64,000 bases of DNA from an uncultured Mucilaginibacter sp. (GCA_903891475.1 CAITEP010000016.1:62001-126000); one strand, 5' to 3'. Positions 52,390 through 60,897 are shown, counted from the first letter of the stretch. Notes: generated from the sequence alone by a model not told the origin. Numbers and translations are program-made.

Positions 52390-52445
52390 ATTTTATAGAA
52401 GATATGAGAAAAGAGAATGAAAGAAACGCCGATGACCCATTGTGA
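52380..52445 (+). pseudogene. Toxin-tail remnant T5
   Basis: In the common frame this reads VVGDFIEDMRKENERNADDP, L, stop at 52443-52445. It is open for 21 codons with no internal stop: a short, highly charged C-terminal tip. It ends 27 bp before the ATG of imm5. Confidence 0.45.
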
Positions 52446-52472
52446 CATCTTCATTAATATAAATAAAAAAAT

Positions 52473-52886
52473 ATGACCATAAAAAAAGCTTATTATTACA
52501 TATTTTACAAATTCTTAAGGCTTTTTGAAGCATTTGAACAAACAAAGTGGCTTTCAGATTTTAAAGCGGGTTTGGTTTTGTACAGTTTGGAAATATTTTT
52601 TTTGATTTCTTTAAAGGTATATTATATTGATTTTTTTAACCGAAATGAAGAGTTTGAAGCCAATTCAGTTCAAACTATTATACCTTTCATTTCTCTTTTA
52701 TTAGTTAATTATTTTGCATTTCTTTATAATGATAAATGGAAAAGTTATGTTGAAGAATTTGATAATTGGCCGGTAAAAAGGAACATTATTGGAACATGGG
52801 TCATTGTAGGAATAGTTGCTTTTGTAATGATTAATCTTATACTTTCTTTTTATATAATGTCTCAAATATTCGCGGTTAAAGAATAA
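52473..52886 (+). CDS. Membrane protein, putative immunity protein (imm5)
   Basis: A 137-residue protein with three predicted transmembrane helices (AGLVLYSLEIFFLISLKVYY, TIIPFISLLLVNYFAFLY, IGTWVIVGIVAFVMINLILS). The N-terminus, KKAYYYIFYKFLRLFEAFEQ, is amphipathic. It has no known domain. Size and topology resemble imm2, although clear identity between them is not visible by eye. Last of the five units; S2 follows 105 bp later. Confidence 0.6.
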   Translation: MTIKKAYYYIFYKFLRLFEAFEQTKWLSDFKAGLVLYSLEIFFLISLKVYYIDFFNRNEEFEANSVQTIIPFISLLLVNYFAFLYNDKWKSYVEEFDNWPVKRNIIGTWVIVGIVAFVMINLILSFYIMSQIFAVKE

Positions 52887-52991
52887 TATGAAGCTACAAT
52901 CTGCGTCTCCTATTTTTTTCATCGAATATAAAAGTAATAAATTAACGTGAGTTCGGGATAAGATTAGGGGTTGAAAATATATTTTTATTTC
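52887..52991. other. Spacer after imm5
   Basis: AT-rich non-coding sequence between imm5 and repeat S2. No open frame, hairpin or repeat was recognised here. Confidence 0.5.
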
Positions 52992-53063
52992 GTGCCCTTG
53001 TTGGTGTTCTTGGCGTTGGCCGTTGTTGTGTCTTATGACCAATAACTGAAGCTATAGGCAACG
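52992..53063 (+). repeat. Second repeat type S, copy S2
   Basis: A copy of S1, from GTGCCCTTGTTGGTGTTC through GTTGTTGTGTCTTATGACCA to GGCAACG. The distal arm has changed (ACCAATAACTGAAG), so the stem is weaker than in S1. Downstream, CTGGCA and TGCCAG flank TTTAACTAACTTGTT (about 53116-53151), faintly recalling the core of R but too diverged to call a sixth copy. Confidence 0.75.
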
Positions 53064-53263
53064 TTTATACGGAGCCTAAATTTTCACCGAAACAACGTGC
53101 TACAGTATATTTATACTGGCACATTTAACTAACTTGTTATTTGCCAGCATAGTATGGAAGATATTTTTTAAGTCCATTAGTAGCAGCAAAAGCCATGCAG
53201 CACTGTAGGTTCTTATACAAAAATTAGTACCGGTGAGTTAGTTTAAAATTACAATAGCTCATT

Positions 53264-54370
53264 TCAAAAAAGCTTTAATTGCTCAGTAGGTGCATCTTCT
53301 TTGGCTTTTTGGTTCATCTCCCCAAAGTTAGAAACCGATATACCCAGTAAGCGTATCTTTTGTCCTTCGGCAAATGTTAGGCTTAATAGTTTTTTGGCTG
53401 TGGCCGATAAGGTTTCCACGTTGCCAATGCCCATACTAAATGATTGATTACGGGTTATTTGTTTAAAATCGCTGTATTTTATTTTTAGGGTAATGGTACG
53501 ACCTAACAAGTTATATTTGTTTAAACGATTAGCAACCGTTTTGGCAATTTTATCAAGCCCCAATTCCATTTCTTCCAAACACGTTAGGTCATAAGCAAAG
53601 GTATCTTCCGCCGCCAGCGATTTTGTTTCGCGATGGGGTTGTACCTCACGGTTGTCAATACCTCGTACAATTTGATAGTAAAACTTGCCTTGCTTGCCAA
53701 AGTGTTTTATAAGTTCGGTTTCAGTTAGGTTTTTTAGGTCGGCACCGGTATGCAGGCCCATGTTTTTCATTTTTTGGGCGGTAACCTTGCCTACCCCAAA
53801 AAACTTTTCGACAGGCAATTTTTCCATAAAGGCGGGAACTGTCGAGGGGCCTATAAAGGTGAGTCCGTCGGGTTTATTGATATCCGAAGCGGTTTTGGCT
53901 ACAAATTTATTGACAGATACCCCCGCCGAGGCGGTAAGCTGCAACTCCTCCTTAATGGCGTTTTTTATTTGTTTGGCAATTTCAATAGCCGAGCCTATGC
54001 CCAATTTATCAACCGTTACATCCAGATAGGCTTCATCTAAGGATAGGGGCTCAATCAAATCGGTATACCTACCAAATATGGCCCTGATTTTTTGCGATAC
54101 TTCTTTATAAGCATCAAACCTGGGACGAACAAACAATACCTCCGGACAAGGTTTCAATGCTTGTTTACTTGGCATAGCCGACCGGATGCCAAACTTACGT
54201 GCCTCATAACTGGCCGTTGCCACCACACCACCACGTCCTTCGGGCAAGCCACCAACAACCAGGGGTTTGCCGCGGTATTCCGGGAAATCGCGCTGCTCCA
54301 CCGAGGCGTAGAAGGCATCCATATCAATATGGATAATTTTACGGTGCGTATGGATGGGTTTGTTTTCCAT
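53264..54370 (-). CDS. dinB: DNA polymerase IV (Y-family)
   Basis: A 368-residue translesion polymerase. The catalytic palm has IHIDMDAFYASVEQRD (metal ligand Asp) and SLDEAYLDVT (Asp-Glu pair). The DinB fingers motif SYEARKFGIRSAMPS and the HhH thumb GVGKVTAQKMKNMGLHTGAD are present. It ends in EQLKLF, a canonical beta-clamp binding peptide. It makes mutagenic extensions past DNA lesions. I saw no LexA box upstream. It flanks the cassette array on the right, convergent with it. Confidence 0.96.
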   Translation of the reverse strand: MENKPIHTHRKIIHIDMDAFYASVEQRDFPEYRGKPLVVGGLPEGRGGVVATASYEARKFGIRSAMPSKQALKPCPEVLFVRPRFDAYKEVSQKIRAIFGRYTDLIEPLSLDEAYLDVTVDKLGIGSAIEIAKQIKNAIKEELQLTASAGVSVNKFVAKTASDINKPDGLTFIGPSTVPAFMEKLPVEKFFGVGKVTAQKMKNMGLHTGADLKNLTETELIKHFGKQGKFYYQIVRGIDNREVQPHRETKSLAAEDTFAYDLTCLEEMELGLDKIAKTVANRLNKYNLLGRTITLKIKYSDFKQITRNQSFSMGIGNVETLSATAKKLLSLTFAEGQKIRLLGISVSNFGEMNQKAKEDAPTEQLKLF

Positions 54371-54402
54371 AGTAAGGGATGGGCTGGCACTACTTCAAAA
54401 CC

Positions 54403-54903
54403 CTATGGTTTTAGCTCGTAATTAATATTGATAGGCGGCAAAAGGGTAGCCAAATCCAAAGGTATTTGATTGCTTGAAAGGATGGGCTTTCGCTTTAAAA
54501 AGCCATCATAAACAGCCTTTACCGTTGCAGTTGAGTCGCCAAGTTTTAAGCCTGAAATATTGAATGAGAATGGCAAAATAAAATCATGAAAACGTTCATG
54601 ATCGGGTATGATCCATTTTTTGGTTGATTTTTTCAAGGCAGGTACTATTGGCACGGCCAGCAAGGCATCATCGGCATAATAAATAATAATCTTGGTGATA
54701 TGCCCACGCTCATCGGCAGTGAATTTGAATAATACTAGTCCGGTGGCTTTTTTCTCCAAAATTTCGGGGGTAATTACCACGTTCTGATTAAAAAAGCGTA
54801 CCATCACCTCCTTCCCCCCTTGAAAAGGGAAAGCCAATTGCTGCTGCGCCATGCCCTTGCTTATAAAAAACAAGGCGATTATGAATAGGAATAATTTTTT
54901 CAT
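54403..54903 (-). CDS. Secreted TonB-C-like protein
   Basis: A 166-residue protein. The ATG at 54903 starts a signal peptide (MKKLFLFIIALFFISKGMAQ); the longer frame from 55011 adds an unlikely N-terminus. Residues about 45-110 (ATGLVLFKFTADERGHITKI, VPALKKSTKKWIIPD) look like the TonB C-terminal fold. The end is LPPININYELKP. It has no transmembrane anchor. It lies 32 bp upstream of dinB on the same strand and could be co-transcribed with it. Confidence 0.6.
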   Translation of the reverse strand: MKKLFLFIIALFFISKGMAQQQLAFPFQGGKEVMVRFFNQNVVITPEILEKKATGLVLFKFTADERGHITKIIIYYADDALLAVPIVPALKKSTKKWIIPDHERFHDFILPFSFNISGLKLGDSTATVKAVYDGFLKRKPILSSNQIPLDLATLLPPININYELKP

Positions 54904-55090
54904 GCAAAGAAGGCTGCTCAATAAAGGGTTTATCAAGCGGCTAATATCAAAAGTATTAATTTTTTTGAGAAATGGGTGATGGTGCTTATAACCAAATTTA
55001 GGAGATAGCATTTTAAATATTTTATAATGAAGAGAATCAGCAAAAATAGTTTTCTAAGTTCCAAAGGTACATGTGGTGAATAGCATATTC
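54904..55090. other. Spacer before the tandem array
   Basis: It holds the 5' region of the TonB-C-like gene. No clear promoter match was found and no open frame is convincing. The array begins at about 55091. Confidence 0.5.
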
Positions 55091-55770
55091 ATTAAACCCA
55101 CACGGCGTTCCGAAGGAACGCTAGGTTGATGGGTTATACTTGGTCTACCCACACGATGTACCTAGCGGCACATAAAAAAAAGATAAATATACACTATAGC
55201 CCCAATGTCCCGTAGGGACATCGTGTGGGTAGAAAATGAACGCCCCATCCGAAGCGTTCCATCGGAACGCCGTGTGGGTTTGCCGATATTTAGGCTTCTT
55301 CGTGATGTACCTAGCGGACATTTAAACATGGAAATAGGATAAATAAACACCATCGCCCCCAATGTCCGATAGGGACATCATGTGGGTAGAAAATGGATGC
55401 CGCATCAATACGTTCCATTGGAACGCCTTGTGGGTTTGCCGATATTTAGGCTTCTTCGTGATGTGCCTAGTGGCAGATTTAAAAAAGGAAATAGGATAAA
55501 TAAACACAATAGCCCCTAAGGTCCCATAGGGACATCGTGTGGGTAGCAAATGATTGTCCCATCAATGCGTTCAATTGGAACGCCGTGTGGGTTCGCCGAT
55601 ATTTAGGTTAGCAACGCGATGTGCCTAGCGGCGCACGAAAAGAAACAAAAACGATAAATAAACACCATAGCCCCAATGTCCCATAGGGACATCGTGTGGG
55701 TAGGAAATTGATGCCGCGTTAATGCGTTCCATCAGAACGCCGTGTGGGTTTGCCGATATTTAGGCTAACC
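55091..55770. repeat. Tandem array, exact 157-bp period, four copies plus a partial
   Basis: The palindrome TGTCCC-N3-GGGACA occurs at 55206, 55363, 55520 and 55677, always 157 bp apart. Each unit also contains GTGTGGGTAG after the first palindrome, a second palindrome of the form GCGTTCC-N3-GGAACGC, then GTGTGGGTTTGCCGATATTTAGG, quoted here only as landmarks GTGTGGGTTTGCC and GATATTTAGG, a third hairpin GTGCC-TAG-GGCAC and an AT-rich GGATAAATAAACAC spacer. A partial leading unit (55091-55205) has the second palindrome inverted. Units differ by point changes, many inside hairpin loops. No CDS is supported. Confidence 0.9.
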
Positions 55771-55811
55771 ACCCAATCTATCCAATGGAATATCCCGAAA
55801 AATAATATAAC

Positions 55812-56987
55812 CTACACCACTTCCCTCGGTTCCCGCTTGGTGCCCGAATACAATTCATATTCTAACAACCTACAATCCAACTTGCCGTTGTAAAATTCAA
55901 TTTTGCGGGCGGCTTGCAAGCCTACTTTTTTGGCCAGGTCGGCATTGCCGGTAAATACGTAGCCACGGTAGCCCAGGCATTCTTTTTTCATAAAATCGCC
56001 CATGCGCTTGTAGGTGGCCTCCAATTTGGTATGTACGCCCAGGCGCTCGCCATATTCGGGGTTAAACATAATTATGCCCGGTTCCTGGGGTATGGGGGTA
56101 TCGGCAAAATCGCAAACGCTAAAGGTAATCAGATGGTCGACTCCGGCGGTTTTGGCATTTTTTTCGGCTATATCCACCGCATCGGCCGACAGATCGGTGG
56201 CGATGATTTCAAATCCGGTTTCTTTTTTGGACTTGTCTTTCAGCTTGCGGCGTTCGGTAAAAAATACCGTTTCATCGTAGCCTAAAATATGCATAAAGCC
56301 ATAATTCATCCTGAACAAACCGGGGCATTTATCGGTAGCCAGCAGAGCCGCCTCAATAGCCAGCGTGCCCGAGCCGCACATGGGGTTAATAAAGGTGCTC
56401 TTCCTGTCCCATTTGGTAGCCATAATGGTAGCCGCGGCCAAGGCCTCCAGCATAGGCGCCTTGCCCGGTATTTTGCGGTAGCTATGTTTAGCCAGCGTCT
56501 CGCCCGAGGTATCCAGAAAAATATCGGCGTCGCTATCCTGCCAGTACAAATGTACCAGGGTTTTATTGGCATCTGCACCCGAGTTGGGGCGTATGCCTTT
56601 GACGGATTTTATACGGTCGGCTATGGCGTCTTTTACCTTTACGTTGGCAAACAGCGGCGTAAGGATATGCTCATTATTTACGGTAGACGATACCGAGAAA
56701 TAGCCCGAAAAATCAATCAGCTTTTCCCATTCAATCTCCACCACGTTTTTATATAATTCGTTTGGGTCCTCGGCTTTAAAGCTTTTGATGAGGTATAACA
56801 CCTGACTGGCGCAGCGTAAATTCAAATTCAGCGGAATACAATCGGTTATGGTGCCCTGTAGCTCTACCCCGGTTTGGAACACACGGGTAGGCTTAAAGCC
56901 CAGTGCCTCCACCTCTTGCTGCAAATAACCCGACAGGCGTTTATTGCAGGTGATAATTATTTTACTCTCGGTTTGGAAAACTTGCAT
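55812..56987 (-). CDS. THUMP-domain class I RNA methyltransferase
   Basis: A 391-residue enzyme. A ferredoxin-like plus THUMP RNA-binding region occupies residues 1-155 (CNKRLSGYLQQEVEALGF, SQVLYLIKSFKAEDPNELYK). The Rossmann domain has FINPMCGSGTLAIEAALLAT (motif I), IIATDLSADAVDIAEKNA and the catalytic IMFNPEYGERLG, the NPPYG-type motif of N2-guanine methyltransferases. It resembles the N-terminal half of RlmL (m2G2445 in 23S rRNA). Pro-to-Glu in NPEYG is common in this phylum. Exact target not proven. Confidence 0.9.
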   Translation of the reverse strand: MQVFQTESKIIITCNKRLSGYLQQEVEALGFKPTRVFQTGVELQGTITDCIPLNLNLRCASQVLYLIKSFKAEDPNELYKNVVEIEWEKLIDFSGYFSVSSTVNNEHILTPLFANVKVKDAIADRIKSVKGIRPNSGADANKTLVHLYWQDSDADIFLDTSGETLAKHSYRKIPGKAPMLEALAAATIMATKWDRKSTFINPMCGSGTLAIEAALLATDKCPGLFRMNYGFMHILGYDETVFFTERRKLKDKSKKETGFEIIATDLSADAVDIAEKNAKTAGVDHLITFSVCDFADTPIPQEPGIIMFNPEYGERLGVHTKLEATYKRMGDFMKKECLGYRGYVFTGNADLAKKVGLQAARKIEFYNGKLDCRLLEYELYSGTKREPREVV

Positions 56988-57154
56988 ATTATTTGGCGAA
57001 TTTAAGAAATTAAAAACGCTATCTGGTTTTTTGGAGGTTGGATGGGTGAAAGATTGATGTTTTTAACATGAATTGTCTTTTCCTAAAATCTATGTGGTAG
57101 TTTTAAAAGGTTAGTCGGGGTATCTTTTATTGATCGGGGGGCAGAATGCTTTTC
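56988..57154. other. Non-coding spacer
   Basis: 167 bp between two minus-strand genes. It should hold the promoter of the methyltransferase gene. I see no repeat, hairpin or small gene in it. Confidence 0.5.
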
Positions 57155-57841
57155 TCACAAAAATAATCTTTCGAAAAACCAAAAAAAAGAAATTCCCGCT
57201 ATAAGGATTGATAAGGGAATAACTATAATTTTACGATAATAAGACTTATTACTAAACCATTTCGCTAAAAAAAAATAAGCAAGTAATATGATGGTAATTT
57301 GTCCTAATTCAACACCCAAATTAAACAGGATAAGACAAGAAAAATAGTCATTTTTAGGTAACCCTATATTATTTAACGCGTTTGCAAACCCCAACCCATG
57401 TATTAAGCCAAAAATAAAAACAATTCCTAACCTAGCAGGGCGAAGTTTTGGAGAGAATATATTTTCGAGGGCAACAATAAGGATAGATAAAGCGATTAAG
57501 GGTTCTACAATTTTAACAGGAGGGCTTATTAGGTGGTACATGGTTAAGCCTAGTGTAAATGAATGGGCAATGGTAAAAGTAGTTGCCTGCCATAGCATAG
57601 GTTTTAACTTTGGGCTCAATAAAAATAAGCTCAGCACAAAAAGAATATGATCAAATCCTAGGGGAATTATATGAAGAAATCCTTGTAATAAATAAACAAA
57701 ATAAGTATTTGATTTTAGTAATTTTTCTAACTCATCGGCATTCACATGCGCATATACTGGTTCAACAAAAACAAGCAAAATAATTATTAAGCCTATTTTT
57801 TTTATACCCCAAGTAAATAAATGGCTACGCTGAATTTGCAT
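57155..57841 (-). CDS. HupE/UreJ family membrane protein
   Basis: A 228-residue inner-membrane protein with about six helices after a signal-like first helix. Family motifs are GFLHIIPLGFDHILFVLSLF, TFTIAHSFTLGL and FGLIHGLGFANAL, which place His and Asp residues for metal binding. HupE/UreJ proteins are linked to nickel or cobalt permeation. The gene is divergent from a small His-rich protein gene and a TonB-dependent receptor, suggesting a complete envelope metal-uptake route. Which metal is moved is unknown. Confidence 0.85.
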   Translation of the reverse strand: MQIQRSHLFTWGIKKIGLIIILLVFVEPVYAHVNADELEKLLKSNTYFVYLLQGFLHIIPLGFDHILFVLSLFLLSPKLKPMLWQATTFTIAHSFTLGLTMYHLISPPVKIVEPLIALSILIVALENIFSPKLRPARLGIVFIFGLIHGLGFANALNNIGLPKNDYFSCLILFNLGVELGQITIILLAYFFLAKWFSNKSYYRKIIVIPLSILIAGISFFWFFERLFL

Positions 57842-57896
57842 TTACGTTTTTAGTAATTACATTCGTTTGGAAAACAAGTTTAGAATTTAAAAGTTA

Positions 57897-58358
57897 ATGT
57901 TCAAAAAGTTATATTGGTTTCTTTTTGTTTATGACCTTAACACGTTAGAGGTAAAGCCTTTAGCTAATTCACCATTATCTACCAAACAAAATTTTTTTAA
58001 AGATATTGCAATTTTAACCTTGCTCTCGTATTTATTATTTTCTTTCAATACTTGCATACCCTTATTTACCGACTTATTGGCGCATACCTTTTGGGAAAAA
58101 GAACACCTAGCTATTGAACATAAATTGCATGGAAAAAATCACACCGGATTGGAGATTGTTAAAATTAGTAATGAAACAGCCAAAGAAAAAGCTACTGGCA
58201 ACTCCAAAATAAATACTAAAGATTGCAACCATATTTTGGCATTTACTATAAAAATATGCACTACTATTACCATTACAGAAACTTCGATATATAGCTTTTA
58301 CCAAAGGCAATACTCAGCGCAACCTATAAATAAAGATTATCCACCCCCTCGAGCTTAG
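57897..58358 (+). CDS. Small His-rich membrane-associated protein of the metal-uptake group
   Basis: A 153-residue protein. One hydrophobic helix lies near residues 35-60 (DIAILTLLSYLLFSFNTC), followed by PLFTDLLAHTFWEKEHLAIE and HKLHGKNHTGLEIVK, a His/Glu/Asp-rich stretch that could bind metal. It contains Cys at positions likely exported. Similar short proteins with an AHTFWExEH core occur beside metal-related TonB-dependent receptors in Bacteroidota, to my recollection. It lies 69 bp before the receptor gene. No named domain. Confidence 0.6.
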   Translation: MFKKLYWFLFVYDLNTLEVKPLANSPLSTKQNFFKDIAILTLLSYLLFSFNTCIPLFTDLLAHTFWEKEHLAIEHKLHGKNHTGLEIVKISNETAKEKATGNSKINTKDCNHILAFTIKICTTITITETSIYSFYQRQYSAQPINKDYPPPRA

Positions 58359-58427
58359 AAATAACAACATCAATAATGGTTAAGCATATTAGCTTAGCCT
58401 ATTTTGTTATATCTAATTTTTTATAAA

Positions 58428-60689
58428 ATGCAATTTAAATCATTTATTATATTGCTGTTACTTTGTAGTAGCCATGTGCTTTTTGCGCAGCAAAAAGAAT
58501 TATCAGGGAAAATTATTGATAGTGCAACCCATGTCCCTATAATTGGGGTAACTATCATTTTATCACCAGGTAAACAAACTGATATTACTGATGAAAACGG
58601 CAATTTTTATTTCAAAAATATTCATGATGCTAATATCATTACTATAAGTGCCATTGGCTATAAAAAGCGAACAATCAATCTTAGCGACTATTCAAAACAA
58701 AATGTGATTGTACTTAATCCTCAACAAACAACTTTGGCGGATGTTACAATTACAGGTAATGCGCTCAATCCATATAAATCATTTAGCGAAACTGATATAA
58801 AAATGCGGGGCGTATCAAATTCGCAAGAAGTACTTCGGATGGTACCAGGTTTATTTATTGGGCAACATCAAGGTGGAGGCAAAGCCGAACAGATATTTTT
58901 GCGAGGATTTGATAATGACCATGGAACGGATATCGCCTTATATGCGGATGGCATCCCAATTAACATGGTATCGCAGGCTCACGGACAGGGTTATGCTGAT
59001 AGCCACTTTATTATCCCTGAAACTATCGAAAGTACAACTTATAAAAAAGGTTCATATGATGCCGAAAAAGGCGATTTGGCTGTGACAGGTTCGGCTGATT
59101 TTCATACTTCGGATGCTATTAGTCAAAATACCATTAAAGTGGAAGGCGGACAGTTCAATACCTATAGATTGTTGGCTATGGTAAATTTATCAGGTGAAAG
59201 GGCTAGGGCAAAAAATCAGTCATGGTACGCTGCTTCCGAATATCGTTATAGCGATAGCTATTTTGATAACCCGCAGCACTTTAAACGCTTCAATTTCTTT
59301 ACCAAATATCATGGCAAGTTATCTGATAATAATTGGCTCACATTTACAGCTTCTACACTTTACAGTACCTGGTATGCATCCGGTCAAATACCCGAAAGTG
59401 CTGTTAACGAAAATAAGGTCGGCTTTTACGGTGCTATTGATCCAAATGAAGGCGGTTTAACTTCTCGTATTAATATGAACGCGCAGCTTTCCACCAAACT
59501 AGGAGACAGGGATGAGTTAAAAACCCAATTATTTTATTCAAAATATGAATTTGACCTGCATACCAATTTTACGTTCTTTTTGGTAGATACTGTAAATGGA
59601 GATGAAATCAGACAAAAGGAGGAAAGGAATCTTTATGGTTATAATGGAAGTTACGTACATGAAGATTATTTAGGAGATATTAAACTAACCACTAAAATAG
59701 GTATTAATGCCAGATTGGACGCTACCAACAATTCTGAATTATCCCATACGGTAAATCGTTATACCTTATTAAATCGGATAAAGCTGGGTGATATAACTGA
59801 ACTTGGTGCAGGAGCATATGTAAATGAAACATTCAAATTCAATTCAAAATTCAACTTAAACGCGGGCTTGCGGTTCGACCAGTTTTATTATCAATATAAC
59901 AATAAGTTGGCTACCGATACCACACTAAAGGGCATTGGGTTATATACCGCAAATAACAACATCATAAGCCCTAAATTAAATTTCTATTACCAAGTTACCG
60001 ACAAAACACAATTTTATTTATTTATGGGTAAAGGATTCAACTCCAATGATGCTCGTGTTGTGGTGGCGGTAAATGGATTGCAAAGTTTAGCCTCAGCATA
60101 CAATGCCGACTTTGGAACAGTATTTAAACCCACAAAATCATTACTTATAAATACGGCTATTTGGTATGGCTACCTTTCAAAAGAATTCGTTTATGGTGGT
60201 GACGGTGGTACGGTTGATTTTAGTGGCAGAACACAACGTATTGGCTTCGACCTGTCTACGCGCTATCAACCAATTTCCTCCTTGTTTTTTGATATCGATT
60301 TGAATTATGCCCATGGACGCTCATTGGATGACCCAATCGGTCAGAACTATATTCCGCTAGCACCAGTTTGGAGTAGTACTGGCGGAATTACCTACGCAAG
60401 TAAAAATGGGTTTAATAGCAGTATTCGTTACCGCTATTTGAGTAATCGAGCGGCCAATTCAGATTATACCTTAACGGCAGTTGGTTATTTAGTAAATGAT
60501 TTGGTGTTGAATTACACAAAGCCTAAATATGAAATAGGATTAATTATCAATAATCTGTTCAATGTAAAATGGAAAGAAACGCAGTTTGAAACGGAAACCC
60601 GATTAAAAAACGAATCCCCGGTTGATGGTGTAGCCTTTACACCAGGCACTAAATTCGCGGCTGTTGCGCACTTGGATTATTTTTTTTAG
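58428..60689 (+). CDS. TonB-dependent receptor, probably for a metal or metal chelate
   Basis: A protein of about 753 residues. The ATG at 58428 begins the signal peptide (MQFKSFIILLLLCSSHVLFAQ); an upstream ATG at 58404 adds eight residues. A carboxypeptidase-like domain (residues 22-105: GKIIDSATHVPIIGVTIIL) is followed by the plug (SNSQEVLRMVPGLFIGQHQG, EQIFLRGFDNDHGTDIAL, TYKKGSYDAEKGDLAVTGS) and a barrel ending HLDYFF. The DNDHGTD segment and the company of HupE/UreJ and a His-rich protein suggest nickel, cobalt or zinc uptake. The substrate is inferred from context. Confidence 0.87.
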   Translation: MQFKSFIILLLLCSSHVLFAQQKELSGKIIDSATHVPIIGVTIILSPGKQTDITDENGNFYFKNIHDANIITISAIGYKKRTINLSDYSKQNVIVLNPQQTTLADVTITGNALNPYKSFSETDIKMRGVSNSQEVLRMVPGLFIGQHQGGGKAEQIFLRGFDNDHGTDIALYADGIPINMVSQAHGQGYADSHFIIPETIESTTYKKGSYDAEKGDLAVTGSADFHTSDAISQNTIKVEGGQFNTYRLLAMVNLSGERARAKNQSWYAASEYRYSDSYFDNPQHFKRFNFFTKYHGKLSDNNWLTFTASTLYSTWYASGQIPESAVNENKVGFYGAIDPNEGGLTSRINMNAQLSTKLGDRDELKTQLFYSKYEFDLHTNFTFFLVDTVNGDEIRQKEERNLYGYNGSYVHEDYLGDIKLTTKIGINARLDATNNSELSHTVNRYTLLNRIKLGDITELGAGAYVNETFKFNSKFNLNAGLRFDQFYYQYNNKLATDTTLKGIGLYTANNNIISPKLNFYYQVTDKTQFYLFMGKGFNSNDARVVVAVNGLQSLASAYNADFGTVFKPTKSLLINTAIWYGYLSKEFVYGGDGGTVDFSGRTQRIGFDLSTRYQPISSLFFDIDLNYAHGRSLDDPIGQNYIPLAPVWSSTGGITYASKNGFNSSIRYRYLSNRAANSDYTLTAVGYLVNDLVLNYTKPKYEIGLIINNLFNVKWKETQFETETRLKNESPVDGVAFTPGTKFAAVAHLDYFF

Positions 60690-60897
60690 TAAAAAATCAA
60701 TGTGGTACTTTCAGGCCGAGGACGCCTGAAAGTTTCCTAATTTGAGCGTAGACGCAGCCAATTCATTAGTTTCAAACTAAACACGCTCGAAATGGCGCAG
60801 TGTGAAAGATTGAATTAAGGGAGAAACCATTCTAAGTATTCATTTATTTTAAAACAAATAAATAATTCTCATTTTTATGTTCAATTAATATATCCAT
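60690..60897. other. Spacer with left flanking repeat
   Basis: AT-rich sequence after the receptor gene, with a short TTTCAGGC...GCCTGAAA inverted repeat (about 60709-60733) that could terminate the receptor transcript. It contains the 36-bp repeat listed at 60761-60796. Confidence 0.5.
60761..60796 (+). repeat. 36-bp flanking direct repeat, left copy
   Basis: ATTCATTAGTTTCAAACTAA then ACACGCTCGAAATGGC. It recurs 829 bp later at 61590-61625 with four mismatches. The two copies bracket a single gene. Confidence 0.8.

Noticed and set aside
53116..53151. A sixth copy of repeat R
   Set aside because: Only TTTAACTAACTTGTT within CTGGCA/TGCCAG arms resembles the R core; the outer arms and second hairpin are missing.
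55162..55549. Two minus-strand open frames inside the tandem array
   Set aside because: They read through the repeated palindromes and encode the same low-complexity text twice; there is no start context or homology.
55206..55691. Tandem 157-bp array as a CRISPR
   Set aside because: Whole units are repeated, with no short repeat plus unique spacer pattern, and there are no cas genes.
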